From Bacteroidales bacterium (GTDB taxonomy: Bacteria > Bacteroidota > Bacteroidia > Bacteroidales > UBA7960): a stretch of DNA of 9,879 nt. The translations under genes were made by a program, and so were the position numbers. Under the pieces are notes generated by a model. That model saw only the letters and a program-made list of their open reading frames with translations, was not told the origin of the DNA and did not search any database. How positions within the stretch are numbered: the stretch's first letter is position 1; each line of letters opens with the position of its first letter. The DNA lies in the NCBI GenBank assembly GCA_003555385.1, contig PWHO01000021.1, positions 1 through 9,879 of the forward strand, read 5' to 3'. Shown piece after piece: positions 1 to 7,151 of the stretch.

Positions 1-859
1 ATATGGCCTTGGGAATTTCTGCTTCTTCCTGGATCACCTTGGCCCTGGCTTCCTGTGCCTTGGCCTTCATTTCCTGTTCGGCGGCAACTGCCATAGCCCG
101 GCGCTCCTCAGCCTTGGCCTGTGCAATGTTCTTGTCGGCATTGGCCTGATCGATCTGCAGCATGGCACCGATGTTCTTACCCACATCAATGTCTGCAATA
201 TCGATAGAAAGGATCTCATAAGCAGTACCTGAATCAAGGCCCTTTGACAGTACAACTTTGGAAATGCTGTCGGGGTTCTCCAGTACTTGTTTGTGATGCT
301 GGGCAGATCCGATAGATGTGACAATCCCTTCGCCAACCCTGGCCAGGATGGTCTCTTCTCCGGCACCACCAACGAGTTGTTTGATATTGGCACGGAGGGT
401 CACACGGGCCTTAGCCACCAGCTGAATACCATCTTTGGCAACGGCTGCAACCGGAGGTGTGTTGATCACCTTAGGCTTAACCGACATCTGTACCGCTTCA
501 AGCACATCACGTCCTGCCAGGTCAATGGCAGTGGCTGTCTTGAAGTCGAGCGGGATGTTTGCCTTATCGGCACTGATCAGGGCATTGACCACAGCCTTTA
601 CCCGCCCCCCTGCCAGGTAGTGTGCTTCCAGGTCATTGCGGTTCAGCGTAAGACCCGCTTTGGTTGCTGAAATAAGGTTGTTGACAATAACTGCCGGGGG
701 TATTTTCCGCCAGCGCATGAGCACCAGCTGCAACAAGCTGATCCGTACGCCCGAAACCAGGGCCGAGAACCAGAGTCCGACAGGAATAAAATAAAAAATG
801 ATCCATAAACCTACGATCGCCACTAGGGCAATGGCTACAATAATACCAATGTCTTCCAT
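1..859 (-). CDS. floA: Flotillin-like scaffold protein FloA (UPF0365 family), 3' end outside the window
   Basis: This is a membrane scaffold of the SPFH superfamily that in other bacteria organises functional membrane microdomains. The gene starts with ATG at 859 and stays open for 286 codons to the window edge; the family is usually about 330 residues, so roughly 45 C-terminal residues are missing. Residues 4-33 form one long hydrophobic membrane-associated segment. A conserved SPFH/PHB-like region follows (about 50-230), with stretches such as AGGRVKAVVNALISADKANI and DIDVGKNIGAMLQIDQANAD. After residue 240 comes an Ala/Glu/Lys-rich helical region typical of the flotillin coiled coil, ending in EEAEIPKAI at the edge. 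It begins only 3 bases after the NfeD stop, and NfeD proteins are the usual genetic partners of SPFH proteins. Family assignment is firm; the function in this organism is by homology. Confidence 0.95.
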   Translation of the reverse strand, partial: MEDIGIIVAIALVAIVGLWIIFYFIPVGLWFSALVSGVRISLLQLVLMRWRKIPPAVIVNNLISATKAGLTLNRNDLEAHYLAGGRVKAVVNALISADKANIPLDFKTATAIDLAGRDVLEAVQMSVKPKVINTPPVAAVAKDGIQLVAKARVTLRANIKQLVGGAGEETILARVGEGIVTSIGSAQHHKQVLENPDSISKVVLSKGLDSGTAYEILSIDIADIDVGKNIGAMLQIDQANADKNIAQAKAEERRAMAVAAEQEMKAKAQEARAKVIQEEAEIPKAI

Positions 860-862
860 TTG

Positions 863-1333
863 CTATTCTTCTTTTGATTTAACAATAATTTTGTTTCCGT
901 CTACCTTTACCACCACAATGGGGGTATTTTCTGCTATCAAATTGTCTTTGGATGTAACTTCATAATAATCTTCCTTTATCAGCGCTTTGCCCATGGGGTT
1001 CAAGCGGGTAATGGAGGTTCCCTCATCTCCCTTTACCACCTTATCAGCTTCTACCAGATTCACTCGCCCTTCCAGCACAGAACTGTGCATGGCCTTTTTC
1101 CAGGTGTTCGAGCGCAAGGCAATTCCGATAGATACCAGGCTTACGGCCAGGGCACCCAGAATAGTCATAATCCCAACTTCTGCACCATAATGGTTAAAGG
1201 AAACCACCACACCGGCAATCACCAGCCCGACACCAAAAAGACCGACCACTGTCGCACCGGGCACCACCATGATCTCAAGGAGGAGAAACACAATTCCCGC
1301 AAGAATCAAACTAAGAACAACCAACCAGATCAT
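863..1333 (-). CDS. Short NfeD-family membrane protein (no protease domain)
   Basis: This 156-residue membrane protein probably partners the flotillin encoded just downstream. Three hydrophobic segments are visible (about residues 3-23, 27-46 and 54-74). The first ends in LEIMVVPGA, which resembles the LExxxPG signature of NfeD proteins. A soluble C-terminal part (about 90-153) has the pattern of the NfeD OB-fold: GTSITRLNPMGKALI, then EDYYEVTSKDNLI, then VVVKVDGNKIIVKSKEE. The N-terminal ClpP-class serine protease domain found in long NfeD proteins is absent, so this is the short form. The start at 1333 lies 2 bases after the M48 stop, and the TAG stop is 3 bases before floA, which strongly suggests cotranscription and perhaps translational coupling. 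The OB-fold's ligand is not evident from sequence. Confidence 0.92.
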   Translation of the reverse strand: MIWLVVLSLILAGIVFLLLEIMVVPGATVVGLFGVGLVIAGVVVSFNHYGAEVGIMTILGALAVSLVSIGIALRSNTWKKAMHSSVLEGRVNLVEADKVVKGDEGTSITRLNPMGKALIKEDYYEVTSKDNLIAENTPIVVVKVDGNKIIVKSKEE

Positions 1334-1335
1334 AT

Positions 1336-2133
1336 CTAATTATAATATTTCATCGCTTCCGGCAAATAATCCTTTGCCGCCTGTATCCGGGCTTCATTGG
1401 AAGGATGGGTGCTTAAAAACTGTGGGGTATTTGAACCACCGGAATATTCCAGCATCCTTTCCCAGAATGTAATTGTGCGGGAAGGGTCATACCCGGCCAT
1501 GGCCATAAAGACCATACCAAGGGCATCCGCCTCATACTCGTGCTGACGGCTGTAAGCGAGCGAACCCACCGTGCTTCCGGCACCATAAGCCATCAGAAAA
1601 ACATCCCTGGTCATCTCCGGTTTTTCCCGCAGGGCAACATCGAGGCTTACCGCCCCCATCATGATCAAAAGCTGTTGACTCATCCTTTCATTCCCGTGCC
1701 GGGCAACGGCATGGGCGATTTCGTGTGCCATCACAACGGCCAGGCCCTCCTCATCCCGGGTCATATCAAGAATGCCGGTAAAGATGGCTACCTTCCCTCC
1801 CGGCATGGCCCATGCATTCACCTGTTCACTTTCCACCAGGTTAAACTCCCAGTTAAATTCACGGGCACGTTTAGCCTGCCCGCTATTCTCAAGATATTCA
1901 ACCACCGCATTTGCAATACGATCGCCCGTGCGATGTACCATTTCGGCACGCGGGTCACCGGAGGGCACAACCGGGTGTTCTTCCATAAAAGCCTGGTAGT
2001 TGGCGGTAGCCATATTGCCCACCATGCCTTCCGGGAGCATCTGGAACTGCCTGCGTCCTGAAACGGGCACCCTGGCACATGCAGTCCAAATTACCAGACA
2101 AGTAAGCAGGATAATAGCACGGTTTATCTTCAC
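1336..2133 (-). CDS. M48-family zinc metalloprotease, probable envelope lipoprotein
   Basis: This is a predicted zinc endopeptidase anchored as a lipoprotein and acting in the cell envelope. I chose GTG at 2133 (265 residues). It gives a short basic N-terminus (VKINR), a hydrophobic stretch and Cys19 in WTAC, a lipobox-like site with an unusual Trp at -3. The frame can be extended upstream to a TTG at 2166, but that codon overlaps the promoter-like TAACTTTG and would put 11 extra residues before the signal. The zinc site is clear: HEIAH at 137-141, with the third ligand probably Glu199 in SRQHEYEADALG. The C-terminal STHPSNEARI (241-250) is also typical of M48 proteins related to the periplasmic BepA/LoiP group. 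ACARVPVSGRRQF after the signal is the usual mature N-terminus of such lipoproteins. It is the first gene of a three-gene cluster with NfeD and FloA. Confidence 0.93.
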   Translation of the reverse strand: MKINRAIILLTCLVIWTACARVPVSGRRQFQMLPEGMVGNMATANYQAFMEEHPVVPSGDPRAEMVHRTGDRIANAVVEYLENSGQAKRAREFNWEFNLVESEQVNAWAMPGGKVAIFTGILDMTRDEEGLAVVMAHEIAHAVARHGNERMSQQLLIMMGAVSLDVALREKPEMTRDVFLMAYGAGSTVGSLAYSRQHEYEADALGMVFMAMAGYDPSRTITFWERMLEYSGGSNTPQFLSTHPSNEARIQAAKDYLPEAMKYYN

Positions 2134-2163
2134 GTTATACTGGATTTCGTCGAGGTAACAAAA

Positions 2164-2171
2164 CAAAGTTA
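2164..2171 (-). promoter_or_regulatory. Candidate Bacteroidota -7 promoter element before the M48-NfeD-FloA cluster
   Basis: On the minus strand this reads TAACTTTG, an exact match to the Bacteroidota -7 consensus TAnnTTTG. It lies in the 57-base gap between the plsY stop and the GTG start of the M48 gene. Transcription starting a few bases downstream would give a leader of about 20-25 bases, which fits the GTG start rather than the upstream TTG. I could not find a TTTG -33 element at the expected 19-21 base spacing, so the call is tentative. Confidence 0.42.
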
Positions 2172-2190
2172 ACTAAAAAACAATAAGTTT

Positions 2191-2832
2191 CTACCTTTTG
2201 AATGATATCCGGTTTTCCTTGCCCTGTAAGAGGCGCCTGATATTATTCTTATGCGTTACCGGCACAAATAGCGCGATGGCAACAGCAAAAACAATTTTAG
2301 GAAGCAGGGTTACCTCTTTAATCAGGATCACAATAAAAGGTAAAGCAATGGCAGCGATCAGCGAGCCCAGTGACACATAGCGGGTAAGCAAAAACACCAC
2401 CAGAAAGATCCCCAGAGAAACCAAAAAGGCTTCGGGAAGCAGAACAATGATAATCCCTACCAGGGAAGCGATCCCCTTCCCTCCTTTGAAAGAGGCAAAG
2501 ACCGGGAGCACATGTCCTGTAATAGCCATTGCACCCAATAAGATCTGGAAGATCACAAAAAGATCCGGCGAGGTGAAACTGCCCTGCACCCACCAGGAGA
2601 GACTCACGGCGGCTATCGCCTTCAGGGCATCGATCAGTAATACGACCAGGCCTATACGCGGACCAAGCACCCGCATGGCATTGGTAGCCCCGGCGTTGCC
2701 ACTTCCGTGCTCCCTGACATCAATATCACGCAGCCATTTCCCAAGCCACACAGCAGTGGGCAGTGACCCGAGGAGATAGGCAAAAATGATCAGTAATATA
2801 GCCGAACTAATGAAAGGTAAGTGAAATTCCAT
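2191..2832 (-). CDS. plsY: Acyl-phosphate:glycerol-3-phosphate acyltransferase PlsY
   Basis: This integral inner-membrane enzyme transfers an acyl group from acyl-phosphate to glycerol 3-phosphate, giving lysophosphatidic acid, the first committed step of phospholipid synthesis in the PlsX/PlsY route. The three cytoplasmic family motifs are all present: GSGNAGATN at 43-51, GHVLPVFASFKGGKG at 106-120, and HKNNIRRLLQGKE at 194-206. Several hydrophobic membrane helices surround them (about 8-28, 60-82, 92-114, 122-150 and 152-192). At 213 residues it has normal family length and appears intact. The ATG at 2832 is 5 bases after the prmA stop, so it is likely the last gene of the DUF1599-permease-tpiA-prmA-plsY run. 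The partner gene plsX is not in the window. Confidence 0.97.
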   Translation of the reverse strand: MEFHLPFISSAILLIIFAYLLGSLPTAVWLGKWLRDIDVREHGSGNAGATNAMRVLGPRIGLVVLLIDALKAIAAVSLSWWVQGSFTSPDLFVIFQILLGAMAITGHVLPVFASFKGGKGIASLVGIIIVLLPEAFLVSLGIFLVVFLLTRYVSLGSLIAAIALPFIVILIKEVTLLPKIVFAVAIALFVPVTHKNNIRRLLQGKENRISFKR

Positions 2833-2837
2833 TGGTA

Positions 2838-3677
2838 TTAAGGTTTGACAAGCATCAGCGACACCCAGTCTCTCATTGTTTTTTCACCTCCGAGCCGGAG
2901 CCCGAGGCGGTTTCCTTCGGCAAAGATAGTATCTTTATCAAAGGACAGGAACCCGCTCAGAAAAAGCAATCCACCGGGTTTCAGCACCTTTTCGTAGGCC
3001 GCCATGTCTTCCAGCAGCACATTGCGTGTGATATTTGCGATAACTACATCATAGTGTTCATCGCCAAGCAAAGAAGCATCACCGTGCAGTACCTTCATAT
3101 CCGGCACGTGGTTTCGTTCAGCATTTTCCATGGTATTTTCCCATGCAAACAGATAATTGTCAATGGCTGTAACAGGCCTGGCACCCTTTTTTGCAGCCAG
3201 GATGGCCAGTACCCCTGTACCACAACCCATATCGAGTGTGGCTTTGTCTTTCATATCGGTTTCCAGCAGCCACTCCACAACGAGGGTGGTGGTTTCATGG
3301 TGGCCTGTGCCGAATGACATTTTGGGTTCTATTATGATGTCATATTCGACCCCCGGAACAGTATCATGAAAAGGAGCACGTATCCGGCATTTCCCGAGGA
3401 TTGTAACTGGTTCGAAGTTGCTTTCCCAAACCGCATTCCAGTTCTTGCCCCCGATGCGTGTAACCTCGAAAGATAATTTCTCAGGCGGATTCTGACGGGA
3501 TTGTTCGAACACCTGTTTCACCGCTGTAGCCCGATACTGGCTTTCAGAAATATAGGCTTTGAACCCATCCTCTTCTTCGGAAAAACTTTCAAAGCCAATG
3601 TCTGCCAGTTCGGCGATCAGTATCTCATTCCAGGGAGTCACCGGTTCAACCTGGCAATACAGTTCAATATAGTCCAT
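2838..3677 (-). CDS. prmA: Ribosomal protein L11 methyltransferase PrmA
   Basis: PrmA is a cytoplasmic SAM-dependent enzyme that methylates amino groups of ribosomal protein L11. The N-terminal part (about 1-100) is the substrate-recognition region, with the family-typical WNAVWESNFEP at 80-90. The catalytic Rossmann-like domain follows: MSFGTGHHETT at 120-130, the SAM-binding motif DMGCGTGVLAI at 149-159, an acidic AID at 171-173, and ANITRNV at 214-220 near the active site. At 279 residues the length is normal and no disruption is visible. The gene lies between tpiA (35-base gap) and plsY (5-base gap) in the same direction. I see no functional tie to those neighbours beyond shared housekeeping roles. 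Confidence 0.97.
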   Translation of the reverse strand: MDYIELYCQVEPVTPWNEILIAELADIGFESFSEEEDGFKAYISESQYRATAVKQVFEQSRQNPPEKLSFEVTRIGGKNWNAVWESNFEPVTILGKCRIRAPFHDTVPGVEYDIIIEPKMSFGTGHHETTTLVVEWLLETDMKDKATLDMGCGTGVLAILAAKKGARPVTAIDNYLFAWENTMENAERNHVPDMKVLHGDASLLGDEHYDVVIANITRNVLLEDMAAYEKVLKPGGLLFLSGFLSFDKDTIFAEGNRLGLRLGGEKTMRDWVSLMLVKP

Positions 3678-3712
3678 TGATTATTGTTTTCATTGCAGGA
3701 CAGAGAAAGCGG

Positions 3713-4516
3713 TTACCCGTTTTCCTGCCTGCGTTTGATGATTGTAAAAAAGTCTTCCACCTTCAGTGAGGCACCGCCGATCAGTCCGCCATCCACATCC
3801 GGGTTGGAAAACAACTCTCCGGCATTTTTCGCATTGCAGCTACCTCCGTACAGGATGGAGATATTTTCAGCAATCTGCTCTCCGTAAGAATCGCGAATCA
3901 GTTTGCGGATGTGTGCATGCATCTCCTGGGCCTGATCCGGACTGGCTGTTTTTCCGGTACCAATGGCCCATACAGGTTCATAGGCAATGACCACACGTTC
4001 CAGCTGATCTTTTTCCATCCATAAAACACCATGCAGCAACTGATCAGCCACCACCTGAAAATGTTTTCCGGCCTCCCGTTCGGGCAACTGTTCCCCGCAA
4101 CAAAATACAGGGGTCAGACCGTTTTTCAGGGCGAGTTTCACTTTTTCTGCAAGCAGCTTATCGCCCTCACCGAACTGACTCCTGCGTTCGGAATGTCCGA
4201 TAATGACATAGGAGGCACCGACAGAGTGTATCATGGATGCCGCCACTTCGCCTGTGAAAGCACCGCTTTCTTCATGGTGGCAATTCTGGGCACCCACAGA
4301 TACCCCATCATCATGCACAAACAGATCAATCATTCCTGTCAGATACAGATAAGGCGGAAAAATAACCACTTCAGGTATGTTATTTCCGGATCCTTCAAGG
4401 ATGGTGTCCTTATATTGATCCATTTTTACCTTCAATTCACCTGCGAGTGTTTTGGCCTCTTCCAGGCTAAGGTTCATTTTCCAGTTTCCTGCAACAATTT
4501 TTTTTCTCATGGTCAT
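3713..4516 (-). CDS. tpiA: Triosephosphate isomerase
   Basis: This glycolytic enzyme interconverts dihydroxyacetone phosphate and glyceraldehyde 3-phosphate in the cytoplasm. All catalytic features are present in the 267-residue frame: Lys13 in GNWKMN, His108 in IGHSERR, Glu180 in AYEPVWAIGTGKTA (which includes the mobile loop 6), and the phosphate-binding segments ILYGGSCNAKNA (221-232) and GGLIGGASL (243-251). The Cys after GGS, where many bacteria have Val, fits Bacteroidota homologues as I recall them. Two in-frame ATGs lie 6 bases apart (4516 and 4510). The second gives the usual family N-terminus MRKKIVAGNWKMN, and sequence alone does not settle the choice. The gene follows an ABC permease by 32 bases and precedes prmA by 35 bases. 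Confidence 0.98.
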   Translation of the reverse strand: MTMRKKIVAGNWKMNLSLEEAKTLAGELKVKMDQYKDTILEGSGNNIPEVVIFPPYLYLTGMIDLFVHDDGVSVGAQNCHHEESGAFTGEVAASMIHSVGASYVIIGHSERRSQFGEGDKLLAEKVKLALKNGLTPVFCCGEQLPEREAGKHFQVVADQLLHGVLWMEKDQLERVVIAYEPVWAIGTGKTASPDQAQEMHAHIRKLIRDSYGEQIAENISILYGGSCNAKNAGELFSNPDVDGGLIGGASLKVEDFFTIIKRRQENG

Positions 4517-4548
4517 ATGTTTTTTATGTCTGTTTTATTGGTTATTCT

Positions 4549-5622
4549 TCAAAGTCTTACGCGCGGATCAAGCCATGCGTAGATAATATCTACGGCGATA
4601 TTCACTAGCACAAGTACAACGGAAATCAGCAAAACGGCACCCATCAGCACCGGAAAATCATAGTACTCCAGGGCATCCACGATCACCACCCCGATCCCCT
4701 TCCACCCAAACACATATTCAACAAAAACTGCCCCGGCCATCAGGGATGCGAACCATCCGGAAACCGCAGTGATTACGGGGTTCAAAGCATTTTTCAGGGC
4801 ATGGCGGGTTACAATTCTGAACTCTGAGAGCCCCTTGGCCCGGGCGGTTCGGATATAATCCTGTGCCATAACTTTGTCAAGCGAGCTGCGAGTCAGCTCG
4901 GTCACAATGGCCAGCGGACGAATCCCCAGTGTTACGGCCGGCAAAATAAGATTCTGCCAGGCCATATATTCACCCCGTCCGAAATCATCCACTTCCCACA
5001 AGGAACCGGTCATTGAAAGACCGGTGACATCTCCAAGCAGGTAGGCAAAGACCCAGGCAATGATAATTGCTGCAAAAAAAGAAGGTAGCGACATGCCAAG
5101 TACGGAAAACACCAGGGCACCCCGACTGAGCCATACTTTCCTTTTTAACGCAATAAAGGTTCCGAGTATGACCCCGGAAAACATGGCAAAAAGAATGGAG
5201 ACCGCAGCCAGCAGCATTGTATTGGGAAATGCAGCCAGCAGGATTTCCGTAACCTCCCGGTCACTCTGGTAAGATCGCCTCAGGTATGGCCGTTTGGCCA
5301 CAAATACGTAAGCACCGGCCGTTATGAGTTTTGTATAAGAATAGTCATCCCGGTCAAGGTATATCAGGCTCTCCTCCGCACTATGCCGGTGAATGCTAAA
5401 TGGAGATAAGTCGTTCAGGTAATGAAGGTATTGATGGTGTAATGGCCGGTCAAGGCCCAGTTCACGCTGAATGGACTCCACTGAAGAGATGTCAGCCCGC
5501 TGGCCGAGCATCATTCGTGCCGGATCTCCGGGGAGCACGGTGAACAAAAAGAAAACCAGGCTTACCACCCCGAACAACACCAACAACCCATACCATAATC
5601 TTCTGCTTAAAAATGTCAGCAC
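4549..5622 (-). CDS. DppB-type ABC transporter permease (dipeptide/oligopeptide/nickel family)
   Basis: This inner-membrane permease subunit belongs to the peptide/nickel importer class. The N-terminus (residues 1-60) has the DppB hallmark: a first membrane helix ending in TVLPGDPARMMLGQ, then a short helix with QRELGLDRP. The membrane domain (about 125-350) contains the EAA loop that contacts the ATPase, DYIRTARAKGLSEFRIVTRH at 255-274, followed by ALKNALNPVI. The C-terminus WLDPRVRL is typical of the family. Residues about 66-122 form a hydrophilic segment with several Tyr, Asp and Arg, longer than I expect in standard DppB proteins; it should lie outside the membrane. No DppC-type partner, ATPase or substrate-binding protein gene is in the window, so the substrate cannot be assigned. 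The gene sits between the DUF1599 gene (38-base gap) and tpiA. Confidence 0.93.
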   Translation of the reverse strand: MLTFLSRRLWYGLLVLFGVVSLVFFLFTVLPGDPARMMLGQRADISSVESIQRELGLDRPLHHQYLHYLNDLSPFSIHRHSAEESLIYLDRDDYSYTKLITAGAYVFVAKRPYLRRSYQSDREVTEILLAAFPNTMLLAAVSILFAMFSGVILGTFIALKRKVWLSRGALVFSVLGMSLPSFFAAIIIAWVFAYLLGDVTGLSMTGSLWEVDDFGRGEYMAWQNLILPAVTLGIRPLAIVTELTRSSLDKVMAQDYIRTARAKGLSEFRIVTRHALKNALNPVITAVSGWFASLMAGAVFVEYVFGWKGIGVVIVDALEYYDFPVLMGAVLLISVVLVLVNIAVDIIYAWLDPRVRL

Positions 5623-5660
5623 GACTTTTCTGCATTTATTGGATCAACGTTCCGTATCAT

Positions 5661-6218
5661 TCATTTTTCACCCTCCAGCTCCATCTTGATCAGCGCAAAT
5701 ATTGCATAGTTCACAATATCATAATAATTGGCATCAATCCCTTCTGACACGGCAGTTTTCCCCTCGTTATTCTCAATTTGCTTAATGCGTAACAACTTCA
5801 TCAGGATGATATCGGTCAGCGAGGTAACTCTCATGTCACGCCATGCCTCCCCGTAATCGTGGTTCTTATTTTGCATCAGCTCTTTGGATCTGCCGGCATA
5901 CCGGTCATAGAATTCAATGGCTTTTTGTTGTTCCAGGTCAATTTCATCGGCCGCACCAAGATCAAGCTGAATCAGCCCCATGAGCGAATAGTTTACGATC
6001 CCGATGAATTCCGGAGGAATACCCTCCAGGATTTTTTGCGTACCTTTGCGCTGTAAGGATCGTATACGCTGGGCTTTAATATAGATCTGGTCGGTAAGGG
6101 AAGAAGGTCGCAGGATGCGCCAGGCACTTCCGTAATCAGTCATTTTCCGGACAAATACGTCCCTGCACATATCCACGATCTGGTCGTATTGTGTATCTGT
6201 ATCAGATTTTGAACCCAT
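5661..6218 (-). CDS. DUF1599-family protein with two tandem domain copies
   Basis: This 185-residue soluble, apparently all-helical protein has no signal peptide. I recognise it as DUF1599, a family whose name has been linked to nucleotide modification; that functional label is uncertain and no reaction is known to me. The protein is an internal duplication: residues 11-87 and 104-181 align with almost no gaps. Both copies share a Lys then DYGxAWR (28-34 and 121-127), SLTD (40-43 and 133-136), RI (51-52 and 144-145), EGI (65-67 and 159-161) and IVNY (74-77 and 168-171). The copies are joined by an acidic linker (DEIDLEQQK). It is the first gene of the minus-strand run and is divergent from folP across a 33-base gap. 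The start ATG at 6218 is the only plausible one near the gap. Confidence 0.85.
   Translation of the reverse strand: MGSKSDTDTQYDQIVDMCRDVFVRKMTDYGSAWRILRPSSLTDQIYIKAQRIRSLQRKGTQKILEGIPPEFIGIVNYSLMGLIQLDLGAADEIDLEQQKAIEFYDRYAGRSKELMQNKNHDYGEAWRDMRVTSLTDIILMKLLRIKQIENNEGKTAVSEGIDANYYDIVNYAIFALIKMELEGEK
5676..6188 (-). repeat. Protein-level tandem duplication within the DUF1599 gene
   Basis: Copy 1 is encoded at 6188 down to 5958 and copy 2 at 5909 down to 5676. Identical positions include YD at the start, K..DYG.AWR..R..SLTD.I..K..RI in the middle and EGI....IVNY near the end. The offset is 93 residues, becoming 94 after a single one-residue gap. The similarity is obvious in protein but I did not see it as a DNA repeat, so the duplication is old. 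Confidence 0.85.
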
Positions 6219-6240
6219 TATTCAGATTAGTATAATTTAT
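6208..6240 (+). promoter_or_regulatory. Weak candidate promoter for the folP-cdaA-kinase operon
   Basis: TTTG at 6208-6211 resembles the Bacteroidota -33 element. It is followed by AT-rich TATAATTTAT at 6231-6240, where a -7 element would lie (19-21 base spacing), but this differs from TAnnTTTG at two positions. The -33 part falls inside the 5' coding end of the divergent DUF1599 gene. If real, transcription would start only a few bases before the ATG at 6252, giving a very short leader. The gap is so small that any promoters of the two divergent genes must overlap. Confidence 0.28.
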
Positions 6241-6251
6241 TGCAAGCTTAT

Positions 6252-7112
6252 ATGGCGAAAGATACGGTTTTTTGGCCAAAAAAAACCCTGAACTGCGGGG
6301 GCAAAATTATAAATTTATCCTCACCCCTGGTGATGGGAATCATGAATATTACTCCCGACTCGTTTTATGACGGAGGCCGTTACAAAAATCCGCTCAATGC
6401 AGTCACACATGCCGGAGAGCTTCTTTCCGCGGGAGCATCCATTATCGATATGGGTGCCGCTTCCAGCCGTCCCGGAGCAGGAATTATGGACCCTGAAACC
6501 GAACAGAAACGCCTCATGCCGGCCCTGAAAGCCGTGGTTAAACAATACCCGGAAGCCATCATCTCCATTGATACCTATCATTCTTCCACGGCAAAAATGG
6601 CAATCGAAGCCGGGGCGCACATGATCAACGACATTTCCGCCGGCAATCTTGATCCTGCCATGTTTAAAACCATTGCAAACCTGCAGATCCCCTATATTAT
6701 GATGCATATGCAGGGAACACCTGACAATATGCAGCATAACCCCGTGTATAAACACCTGGTTAAAGAAATTGCAAACTTCTTCTCAAAAAAGTTGGAACAC
6801 TTGAAGCAACTGGGGGTTCATGACATACTGATCGATCCCGGATTTGGCTTTGGGAAAACACTGGAACAGAATTACCGGTTACTGGGGAGCCTGGATTACT
6901 TTTCCATTTTTGAACTTCCCCTGGTGGTGGGTTTGTCAAGAAAATCAATGGTCAACAAAGTGCTGGGGGTCAACCCTTCAGAAGCCCTGAACGGCACAAC
7001 CGCACTGCACACTTTGGCCCTGGAGAAGGGAGCAGATATTTTGCGTGTACATGATGTGAAAGAGGCCGCAGAGGCCATAAAAATTGTCAGTTATTATCAA
7101 AACCACCGGTAA
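6252..7112 (+). CDS. folP: Dihydropteroate synthase
   Basis: FolP joins p-aminobenzoate to 6-hydroxymethyl-dihydropterin pyrophosphate, giving dihydropteroate in folate synthesis; it is the sulfonamide target. I chose ATG at 6252 (286 residues, MAKDTVFW) over an in-frame TTG at 6240 that adds only four residues. Conserved TIM-barrel signatures run in order: GIMNITPDSFYDGG (29-42), SSRPGA (71-76, the loop that in many homologues reads STRPGA), SIDTYH (105-110), INDISAG (125-131), MMHMQGTP (150-157), LIDPGFGFGKT (193-203), VVGLSRKSM (225-233) and RVHDVKEA (265-272). No truncation is visible. It is the first gene of a plus-strand operon, followed after 39 bases by cdaA, an arrangement I recall from other Bacteroidota. 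Confidence 0.97.
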   Translation: MAKDTVFWPKKTLNCGGKIINLSSPLVMGIMNITPDSFYDGGRYKNPLNAVTHAGELLSAGASIIDMGAASSRPGAGIMDPETEQKRLMPALKAVVKQYPEAIISIDTYHSSTAKMAIEAGAHMINDISAGNLDPAMFKTIANLQIPYIMMHMQGTPDNMQHNPVYKHLVKEIANFFSKKLEHLKQLGVHDILIDPGFGFGKTLEQNYRLLGSLDYFSIFELPLVVGLSRKSMVNKVLGVNPSEALNGTTALHTLALEKGADILRVHDVKEAAEAIKIVSYYQNHR

Positions 7113-7151
7113 ATCCATTATCTTTAACCTTTCCGGAAATTAGAGTCCGTT

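Noticed and set aside
67..393. 108-codon open frame on the minus strand within floA
   Set aside because: The true frame here is FloA, continuous from 859 to the window edge with conserved SPFH sequence. This other frame has no coherent features.
1540..2061. 173-codon open frame on the plus strand, antisense to the M48 protease gene
   Set aside because: It is a shadow of the HEIAH-bearing protease gene, has no recognisable domain, and its composition reflects the complementary strand.
4031..4582. 183-codon open frame on the plus strand, antisense to tpiA
   Set aside because: It lies opposite a fully supported triosephosphate isomerase gene, is rich in Phe, His and Cys like a reverse-frame shadow, and matches no family I recognise.
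6257..6264. Minus-strand TATCTTTC as a possible -7 element for the DUF1599 gene
   Set aside because: One base off the consensus. The nearest upstream TTTG is about 12 bases away rather than 19-21, so it is not supported.
7119..7126. TATCTTTA before cdaA, resembling a -7 promoter element
   Set aside because: It lacks the final G of TAnnTTTG, has no TTTG at the right upstream spacing, and the gene is already explained by cotranscription with folP.
7130..7139. Perfect 10-base palindrome TTTCCGGAAA in the folP-cdaA gap, 12 bases before the cdaA start
   Set aside because: A palindrome of this length is expected several times by chance in 10 kb. It occurs once in the gaps I read, and no known operator matches.
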